Positions 20,145-26,414 of a DNA stretch of 26,414 bases are shown piece by piece; position 1 is the first letter of the stretch; each line of letters begins with the position of its first letter. The notes beneath the pieces are model-generated. The model saw only the letters and a program-made list of their open reading frames with translations. It was not told the DNA's origin and did not search any database. The stretch is from a virus. The position numbers and the translations under genes are program-made. Location of the stretch: positions 1-26,414 of IMG/VR virus record IMGVR_UViG_3300008113_001129; one strand, given 5' to 3'.

Positions 20145-20822
20145 TTAAGATATTAGAGATACGTTTGCAATTGTACCTTGTCTTGTTGTTACAGGTAAAA
20201 TACCTGTAGCTACATTGATATTGAGCACTGTACCTGCAGTTTGAGTAATAGGTAAAAAGTTATACGTAGTTGTCCAGTATGGTGCTGTTGAAGATGTGCC
20301 TGTTCCAGTTTGTGCTAAAAATTTCTTTACTGTAGTAATATTTCCAGGCAATAATGTAGTAACATTTGTAGTTAACTGATACGGAACTGAACCTAATGAT
20401 CCTCCAGAAATATTAGCAGTACTTACAGAAATTACACCATCAGTGTCAACTGTAACTCCTGCCCCAATTTTAACACCGCCTAGTGCTAAATTTGTAGCTT
20501 TAGGTAATTGATAGTTAACACTAAGCACACTTGTTTCACTGATTGATAACCCTGCTCCTACTCTTATACCGCCTAAGGTATCTGTTGTAGCAGGAGGCAA
20601 AACATATCCACTGTAATTTCTTACAGAAAGCACACCAGTGTCGCTGATTGATAGCCCGTTGCCTACACGAACAGCCCCTAATTTAGTTGAAGTAGCTTGT
20701 TCTACAATGTTTCTTTTAAGATCACCAAACGTGATCTTTTTTGTAATTGTGCCGTCACTGATCGGCACTACGTCTCTCTCTGCAGGTACTTCTATCTTAG
20801 ATAAATCTGAAATTCTTGCCAT
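20145..20822 (-). CDS. fibre protein with three tandem glycine-rich repeats
   Basis: This encodes 225 residues from the ATG at 20822. A TTG at 20831 is in frame but lies one base after GGAG, which is too close. Three copies of a motif are visible at 47-67, 82-102 and 113-133: LGAVRVGNGLSIS...GVLSV, LGGIRVGAGLSIS...SVLSV and LGGVKIGAGVTVD...GVISV, spaced 35 and 31 residues apart. The LGG(V/I)+VGxGL pattern is typical of phage fibre and head-fibre shafts. The N-terminus (ARISDLSKIEVP) and the C-terminal half (YQLTTNVTTLLPGNITTVKKF, then beta strands) are less specific. The ATG begins two bases after the stop of the reading frame at 20824-21066, so it is probably coupled to the giant gene upstream. 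Confidence 0.8.
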   Translation of the reverse strand: MARISDLSKIEVPAERDVVPISDGTITKKITFGDLKRNIVEQATSTKLGAVRVGNGLSISDTGVLSVRNYSGYVLPPATTDTLGGIRVGAGLSISETSVLSVNYQLPKATNLALGGVKIGAGVTVDTDGVISVSTANISGGSLGSVPYQLTTNVTTLLPGNITTVKKFLAQTGTGTSSTAPYWTTTYNFLPITQTAGTVLNINVATGILPVTTRQGTIANVSLIS

Positions 20823-20823
20823 T

Positions 20824-21066
20824 TTAATCAAGCTCCAATGGTTCGCCGCCTTCGGTCATAAGTGTTGTGCCGTCGTCTGTAGCTAACACATATTGATATT
20901 TATCCACCAAGTACTGTGAGAAAATAGCCTCAGTGTTACGAATAAACCTAGGAATATCACCATTATGATAGGTTAAATCTGTTCCATCAGGATGCCATAA
21001 GCTACCCTGACGCTTAACTACTACTATCTTTGTATCTGCTGGAACTTCTGCTGAGTTCCATTTACA
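20824..21066 (-). CDS. C-terminal fragment of the giant tail protein, frame-shifted
   Basis: The frame is open from 21066 to a TAA at 20824-20826 but has no plausible start codon. It encodes WNSAEVPADTKIVVVKRQGS, LWHPDGTDLTYHNGDIPRFIRN, a helix with IFSQYLVDKYQYVLATDDG and a final EGGEPLELD. A -1 shift in the overlap with the upstream frame joins SVNGT to SAEVPADTKIVVVKRQG without a break. From memory, T4-like structural proteins have such a VxxGTxIxVxRRxG segment after SVNGT, so this is very likely the true C-terminus of the gene at 21024. The next gene's ATG lies two bases after the stop, which supports this frame as coding. The 192 bases from 20832 to 21023 would otherwise be empty. Confidence 0.65.
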   Translation of the reverse strand, partial: CKWNSAEVPADTKIVVVKRQGSLWHPDGTDLTYHNGDIPRFIRNTEAIFSQYLVDKYQYVLATDDGTTLMTEGGEPLELD

Positions 21067-23714
21067 CTAAATTCAGCTTCATACTGACTATCTCCCTCTG
21101 GGCTATATGGGTATCCGTTTGATTCTTCAAATAATTTATAGCTTGTTTTCTTTAATCTGTATCCACCTACAAATACTTCAAGTTCGTCAGAGCGTCCGTT
21201 ATTAGCTGGTATTGTTTCAGTATACCATGTTACAGCAGTCTTTTTAGGTAGATAGTTTAAAGGTATAATGTTTGTACTGCCATCACTGACTGTAGTTTCG
21301 ACTACCTGTCGATCAACATACGGAATAGTTTCCGAATGACCTATATCAATTACATTAGTACGCACCCTGTGTAAGTTAGGTACCCCAGTGCCTAATGTTC
21401 CTCGTCTCAATTGACTTAAGACGTTTCCTGTTTTAACATAGTATTCTATTCTTTCGCCGTTTATTTCAATTATGCCTGGTAAATTAAGAGCAGGATTGCC
21501 TGGACTTAATCTTGATCCGTCAACAACGTGTATTTCTCTGTCGGTTTGTAATAGATCTCTAGCCAATCGAGTAGTCTTAACTTTGCTAATTCTCTTATAA
21601 TGAGTTCTGTTAAGCATATCTTTAAATTGCATATATGCCCAACTGTGATTAACAACACGATCACTTAAAATAATAGCATGAATTTCTACATCCGATGGTG
21701 TAAATGGATTTGCTAGCTTGATAGTTTTTAAATCACTGTCAAGATAATAATCAATGCTATGAGCTAACATTTGATTATTTTTTACAATCCATACATAGTC
21801 ATCTGAAGCTACCATCTTAGGTAATTTGAACTGTCCGCCTTTTAGATCTTTAATTGTATAAAACTCATACATACTAGGATTAGTTAAAAATTCTAGTTGA
21901 GTAAATTCTAAAGTTCTTTCTATTTCTAAAACATCATGATCATAGAAAGTATAAACTCTAATTCTCCATCCTGGTTGTGGAGTAACTGTTACAGTTATTT
22001 GGCCATTTTGAACCTTGTACTGTGCTTGAGTGTAATTTGTTACTGTTAATCGAGCGCCTTCTTTATATATTGTATCTACTAAAACTACATTAACACCACT
22101 GTTGTCAAAATAATACTGACTTCCGTAAGTTAATTTTACTCCGTCAAGATAAACTTCAAAATCTGCAGGGTTAGCTCTAAATGCTTGAACCTTAGCTTTG
22201 CTCAACGGATAGATTAAATTGTTATTTGATAAATCAAAGTATTCTGACGAGCCTGAATACTGAATTAAATCATTAATTAAAACAATTACACTATTAGAAT
22301 GTGGCTCATTAACTCCGACTGGATTATCTAATGTAAATGTCTTAGTGGAACCGTCTCCTATAAATTCTTGCATCTTAGTAGTAGATGTTTTTTGATTGTT
22401 ATTTGCAGTAATTAGATAGGTAATTAAATCATCAGATGTGAATCCTTCTGCAAATCTTAAACCAACTTTTCCTGGAGACTCATATCCATCATCAGTTCTA
22501 AACACTACATGATTTACAGGTTCGCCATTTAATAAAACTACTGAGCCCATATTTTCAATATAGGATGCATTTGTAATATATTCAGTAGTACTACCATCTG
22601 CAATAAAATAATTTGTATCTAAAATTTCTTGCCCAGCAACTCCTAATGTGATTACACTTACTATTTTCTTAGATGTTGGTATCGATGTTAGTGTTATATT
22701 TTGTAATTTCCAATTAATTGTATAATCAACACCTTGAGCTAATACACGCCCGTCTAACCTAACAAAGACACTAGGTTTATTTGCTGGAATTTGAGGCAAA
22801 CTATATTCAGCTGTTATTCCATCAGCAATATAATTTAAATATGATACTTTAGCTGAAGCAGATGTTGGCAACTGGAATACTTTAATTGCTAGAGTATCTG
22901 TTATTTGTCCAGGTACTATTTCTTCTGGAGCGTGGCTAGTCATAGGCGTAACAAATTTGTCACCGTCTAATATAATATCATCTGGTGCTAGACCCGTAGC
23001 AGTTGAGTATATTAGATCTCCACCACTAAGTTGTGTATCATATTCTCCTGGAAGAGGAGCAACACTACCGTCACTAGTCTGTCTACGGAATATAATTTTA
23101 TCCCCAGTATTAATGTCCAACTGCGGAGTATTAGTTAAGTTTGGTAAACTAAAAGTATCTGTTACACCGTCGCCGGTAATTGTACTCATTACTGTTCCAG
23201 CAGGTGCTATTGTTCTGCCGTTAGGTTGAACCGTGCTTCCGTCATATAAGTTAAAGTAAGGATCGTCTATTCTAGTTCCATTAACGTAAACATTAATTTT
23301 TTCGCCAGCTGCTGGTTTATATGGTAATGTAAATGTATATGTACTATCACCAACAACAACAATATAGTCATCAAACGAGGCATCAAACCCGTCCCAGCTG
23401 TCAGTGAACCAAGGTAAACTATCCCATCCTCCACTAATATTAAACCCTAAACCAGTAATATTAACACCGCCGTAATCAATACCAGTCATTAATTGTGCTA
23501 GATCTTTACCGTACATTCCAGTTGTTGGATTATAATAAAAATTAATTCTATCAGCAGCAGATAAATGATGGAAATTCTTTTTGTATGTAATCTCTATAAC
23601 ATCTCCAGCTGCTGGTGCTGTGGTTAAAGTTAATATACCAGAATAGCTAGTAAATCCTTTAGTTGTTGATTTTTTAGTTGTTAAACACATAGTAAGTTCT
23701 TGTGATTCTATCAA
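21024..23714 (-). CDS. giant tail/adhesin-type structural protein, central part
   Basis: This frame has 896 codons. It opens at a TTG (23714) with no ribosome site and overlaps the upstream frame by 41 bases, so it is probably a continuation and not a separate gene. Recognisable parts are YNPTTGMYGKDLAQLMTGIDYGGVNI, WDSLPWFTDSWDGFD, VNGTRIDDPYF and NGRTIAPAGT. Later parts are DDIILDGDKFVTPMTSHAPEEIVPG and RTHYKRISKVKTTRLARDLL with GIIEINGERIEYY. Several loosely repeated modules of the type GDGxTxxFxLP...VxVxLNG occur along it. I recognise this as the large tail-associated structural protein of T4-like cyanophages and pelagiphages, whose exact role is unknown to me. Its stop at 21024 comes after a -1 shift relative to the fragment at 20824-21066. 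Confidence 0.72.
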   Translation of the reverse strand: MIESQELTMCLTTKKSTTKGFTSYSGILTLTTAPAAGDVIEITYKKNFHHLSAADRINFYYNPTTGMYGKDLAQLMTGIDYGGVNITGLGFNISGGWDSLPWFTDSWDGFDASFDDYIVVVGDSTYTFTLPYKPAAGEKINVYVNGTRIDDPYFNLYDGSTVQPNGRTIAPAGTVMSTITGDGVTDTFSLPNLTNTPQLDINTGDKIIFRRQTSDGSVAPLPGEYDTQLSGGDLIYSTATGLAPDDIILDGDKFVTPMTSHAPEEIVPGQITDTLAIKVFQLPTSASAKVSYLNYIADGITAEYSLPQIPANKPSVFVRLDGRVLAQGVDYTINWKLQNITLTSIPTSKKIVSVITLGVAGQEILDTNYFIADGSTTEYITNASYIENMGSVVLLNGEPVNHVVFRTDDGYESPGKVGLRFAEGFTSDDLITYLITANNNQKTSTTKMQEFIGDGSTKTFTLDNPVGVNEPHSNSVIVLINDLIQYSGSSEYFDLSNNNLIYPLSKAKVQAFRANPADFEVYLDGVKLTYGSQYYFDNSGVNVVLVDTIYKEGARLTVTNYTQAQYKVQNGQITVTVTPQPGWRIRVYTFYDHDVLEIERTLEFTQLEFLTNPSMYEFYTIKDLKGGQFKLPKMVASDDYVWIVKNNQMLAHSIDYYLDSDLKTIKLANPFTPSDVEIHAIILSDRVVNHSWAYMQFKDMLNRTHYKRISKVKTTRLARDLLQTDREIHVVDGSRLSPGNPALNLPGIIEINGERIEYYVKTGNVLSQLRRGTLGTGVPNLHRVRTNVIDIGHSETIPYVDRQVVETTVSDGSTNIIPLNYLPKKTAVTWYTETIPANNGRSDELEVFVGGYRLKKTSYKLFEESNGYPYSPEGDSQYEAEFSVNGTQQKFQQIQR
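23658..23682. repeat. 10-bp direct repeat at the frame junction
   Basis: TTTAGTTGTT occurs at 23658-23667 and again at 23673-23682, 15 bases apart start to start. On the - strand these are two copies of AACAACTAAA. The first copy read on the - strand contains the stop codon of the upstream frame. A direct repeat at this exact point could favour slippage during replication or sequencing. Confidence 0.6.
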
Positions 23715-26414
23715 ATTTTATTGCAATTTTATTAGCTCTGACTACTTCAGATTCTATAATAGCTACAGCTCTAGCTGCGGTTCCTTCAACGCTAAGTCCG
23801 CCGTCAACAATAATTGTAGGAGCTTTTAAGTATCCAGTACCAGGTTTAATTAATTGTATTCTATTAACTTTTCCATTAGCAATGTATGCTTTTGCTTCTG
23901 CGCCTGCACCGTAGCCGCCTTCAATTCGTATTACAGGATTATCTATGTATCCACTACCGCCATCAACTAACTCAATATTAATAATTGTAAAGCCAACATT
24001 ATCATACCAATGTTTCCAAGGATATGTTGTTAACTCATTATCAGAGTATACAAGACCACCCTGGCCATCTAATCGAATACCCAACGGACTTACAGCAAAT
24101 CCTTCATTAATTACAGGTAATAAATCAAAATCAGTAACCGATGATTGTGAAAGATCTAATTTTGAATAAGAGCTCACATACTCTCGGATTTGAGTTCTGT
24201 AAGGCTTAACTTCTTTTACATAATCTTCGTAATTTTCTAAATTGTCGCTGTTATAGTTAACTTTTTGTTTTAAACTACCGACATTATGCGTAGCTTTTAC
24301 AAAACTAGTTTTCATTATCCAATCAACAAACACCTGTTCATGCAATACATATCTCAAACTTGCAAAAAATAATTTTAAGTATTCAACACGCAACTCATCA
24401 ACAAACAATTTATTTTTAATTGTATCAATAATAATTCTTAATTCTGTTTCAGCTAAATTATCGTAAATAGACGTATCGAATAAAGCACTATCATATCCAA
24501 TGTCACTAAAATCATATAGATTAGAATTAAATTGAATAGTGCCGTTGTTTCTACCTACAACAGAGAAGTTAAGAGTATAGTCAATTGTAGTTAAATTATT
24601 ATATTTTTGTAATAGTAACCAACCACCAGAACCCACATTGTTAACTTTTACTATATCTCCAATATTAGATTCTAACACTGCTAACTCGTAAGTATTATCA
24701 ACAATATGATTAACTTGAGTAAACTGACTGTATCCGTTAGCATACCAATCAATGTAGCGCCAGTAGTTTCTTACATCGTAAGATTGACCTTTTAATCTAT
24801 TCCACTGTAATGATTCTACATCCCAGTGATATGTACTCCATTTATTAAAAGTATTGCTATCACTTGATACTAATACCGTAAATGGTCTAATAGTAAATGT
24901 TGTATTGTTAGTATATCCTTCGCCTTTTTCTACAACAGTAACTCCTGTTACTTGACCGTTTTGATTGATAACAGTCTTAACAACAGCTCCTCTTCCAGTA
25001 TTAGAAATTGTTATGTACGGAGCATTAATGTATCCTTGTCCTGGATTTGCAATATATGCGCCAATAATTCTACCATTTTCAATAACAGGTTCTAATCTAG
25101 CTTGAATTAATGTTGCTGTTCCGACAAATCTTAATTCAGACTCCGTGTCAATTTTTAAATCCCATGTCCCAGACATAGCAGAAGGCGGATCGTTAAATTT
25201 TAACAAATCGCTAAGATCGTAATCGTCAGCAACAAGTTTTAATTTTAGTACATTATTAACACGCTCAATAAATTGTTTTAACGCCTCAATTCTATTAACA
25301 AACATACTTTGTCTAGGTCTAAATGCAATACCATAACGTTGTTTTACTTGCAACTTGATATCAGGCACTGGTCTGTCATTTAGATCTTTACCAATCAAAC
25401 TGTGTATCCACTTAGTTTCAATTTCTGGCGGTATTACTGTGTTCGGGTGTTCGCTTAGTATCTTCCACTGACTGTGGGCATTAGTTTCAACAAAGTTTAA
25501 ATTTACATTCCAATATTGTACTAATAAATTATGATCAGAAGATGATATTAATCTTTCAACATTAACAAGACTAAAAGAGTTACTACCTGTCAAAGCTAGG
25601 CAGGTATATCCTTCAGATGCAGGATCAGAAATAAGTCTTGAAACACTATATGCTGATAATTTTCTATTTGGGTGATTTGGCATTACTGTAGGATTCTTTA
25701 CCCAGTAATAATATATGTTCTTAAAAGTTTTAGAAATTTTATCATAATTTTTCTTTATACTATAAGCACTGTCGCCATATTTTGTTAAGCCTGTGATACC
25801 TAAAATGCTTCCTCTATCACTAGAAGATATTTCGTCCCACTCAGAAGGCTTATATTTGCTTTCTACCCATTCATAGATATCAATGGATGCTGTTTCGTAT
25901 AATCGATTCCATGTAGTGTTTCTATAAACTACATCACCAGCTCCGTTTTCTAAGAATTTAGCCTTAGTTAAATCCCACCATAAGGTACCGACTTGTAAGT
26001 TAGTCCATTGCATACCTTCGTCAACATTTAAGCCTGTTGTTCCTAAAGAATATGTTGCAGGGTCAAAGAAAGTTTTGTAACTAAGTTCTTGCTCAGCCGG
26101 GCCTGCAATCTTTCCTTGCAACGGATCGACAAGATCGAGATATGCTGTTAGTTGATTTTCTTTCCTACTATAGATATAAGCTTTTTTAATATTTTCTATA
26201 TTTGGTCTTAATGCTTCTTCGTGATATACAGACCACGCTGATGATTGATGAGGTTTAGAGTATGCATAAACTTTACCTTCCTTAGCATACATTCCTGTTT
26301 CGTTAGGAGCACCAATCATAATGTTGTTACTGTTAACAGCTATTGAATGTCCAAATAAATCTAATTGATCGTTCGATGTTGACGAAGGTATGCAATGGAC
26401 TAACTTACAAGTCG
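23674..26414 (-). CDS. giant tail/adhesin-type structural protein, N-terminal part (cut by window edge)
   Basis: The frame stays open from the stop at 23674 to the right edge, so no start is visible; the ATG at 26319 is internal. The edge region LFGHSIAVNSNNIMIGAP with GKVYAYS matches the FG-GAP repeat of beta-propeller adhesins. Residues from the internal ATG include HEEALRPNIENIKKAYIYS, WTNLQVGTLWWDLTKAKF and YKPSEWDEI. Four GxGY modules follow: PGQGYINAPYITI, KGEGYTNN, GGSGYIDNPVIRI and PGTGYLKAPTIIV. YVKEVKPYRTQIREY lies between the pairs. It ends AIKFDRITRTYYVFNN, after which the same protein probably continues in the frame of 21024-23714. The complete protein would exceed 1,800 residues, probably a tail or baseplate adhesin. 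Confidence 0.72.
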   Translation of the reverse strand, partial: TCKLVHCIPSSTSNDQLDLFGHSIAVNSNNIMIGAPNETGMYAKEGKVYAYSKPHQSSAWSVYHEEALRPNIENIKKAYIYSRKENQLTAYLDLVDPLQGKIAGPAEQELSYKTFFDPATYSLGTTGLNVDEGMQWTNLQVGTLWWDLTKAKFLENGAGDVVYRNTTWNRLYETASIDIYEWVESKYKPSEWDEISSSDRGSILGITGLTKYGDSAYSIKKNYDKISKTFKNIYYYWVKNPTVMPNHPNRKLSAYSVSRLISDPASEGYTCLALTGSNSFSLVNVERLISSSDHNLLVQYWNVNLNFVETNAHSQWKILSEHPNTVIPPEIETKWIHSLIGKDLNDRPVPDIKLQVKQRYGIAFRPRQSMFVNRIEALKQFIERVNNVLKLKLVADDYDLSDLLKFNDPPSAMSGTWDLKIDTESELRFVGTATLIQARLEPVIENGRIIGAYIANPGQGYINAPYITISNTGRGAVVKTVINQNGQVTGVTVVEKGEGYTNNTTFTIRPFTVLVSSDSNTFNKWSTYHWDVESLQWNRLKGQSYDVRNYWRYIDWYANGYSQFTQVNHIVDNTYELAVLESNIGDIVKVNNVGSGGWLLLQKYNNLTTIDYTLNFSVVGRNNGTIQFNSNLYDFSDIGYDSALFDTSIYDNLAETELRIIIDTIKNKLFVDELRVEYLKLFFASLRYVLHEQVFVDWIMKTSFVKATHNVGSLKQKVNYNSDNLENYEDYVKEVKPYRTQIREYVSSYSKLDLSQSSVTDFDLLPVINEGFAVSPLGIRLDGQGGLVYSDNELTTYPWKHWYDNVGFTIINIELVDGGSGYIDNPVIRIEGGYGAGAEAKAYIANGKVNRIQLIKPGTGYLKAPTIIVDGGLSVEGTAARAVAIIESEVVRANKIAIKFDRITRTYYVFNN

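Noticed and set aside
20897-20904. GATAAATA on the - strand, about 75 bases before the repeat-containing fibre gene
   Set aside because: It lies within codons for VDKYQYV in the C-terminal fragment, so the match may be incidental. It was not annotated as a promoter.
1-26414. tRNA genes, CRISPR arrays, insertion sequences or attachment sites
   Set aside because: No cloverleaf, spaced repeat array, transposase or integrase was seen. The gaps are too short to hold most of these.

Overview
The window is AT-rich, almost wholly coding DNA of a tailed double-stranded DNA phage. Small genes with ATGA, TAATG or 8-17 base overlaps, a 5'-3' exonuclease, ThyX, a 2OG-Fe(II) oxygenase, a partial QueE and a long block of fibre and adhesin genes resemble T4-like myoviruses of the kind known from cyanobacteria and SAR11. 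No terminase, portal or major capsid gene lies here, so that affiliation and the host remain inference. I saw no tRNA, rRNA, CRISPR array, insertion sequence or integrase.

Layout. From 2 to 8948 all genes are on the + strand: the QueE C-terminus, a three-helix membrane protein, a small gene split by an apparent +1 frameshift, the exonuclease, four unrecognised phage genes, a MoxR-type AAA+ ATPase followed by a metallopeptidase/VWA protein, a methyltransferase-like protein, four unrecognised genes, the oxygenase and ThyX. From 8873 to the right edge all genes are on the - strand and are read right to left: a giant tail or adhesin protein (now in three reading frames), fibre and structural genes (13582-20822), a small conserved gene (13177-13524), then four glycosyltransferase-like genes and one unknown ending against ThyX. 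The two blocks converge and overlap by 76 bases. Two + strand hairpins that could stop thyX transcription lie inside the opposing coding sequence.

The likely common themes are nucleotide supply and DNA handling on the left (QueE, exonuclease, ThyX), a separately promoted chaperone or protease-like ATPase/VWA pair in the middle, and host recognition on the right, where three neighbouring fibre genes share an N-terminal domain and differ downstream, next to a glycosyltransferase cluster. Each of the MoxR and VWA genes has a perfect TTGACA-17-TATAAT promoter. The MoxR gene uses only CGT/CGC arginine codons, unlike its neighbours, which suggests strong host-driven expression.

Most worth a second look: the promoter whose 17-base spacer is itself a UUCG-capped hairpin (4401-4429); the MoxR/metallopeptidase-VWA pair; the TTT TGA frameshift site at 608-613; and the two frame breaks in the giant structural gene. 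Three single-base frame breaks in 26 kb could equally reflect assembly errors, and reads should be inspected before any biological reading.
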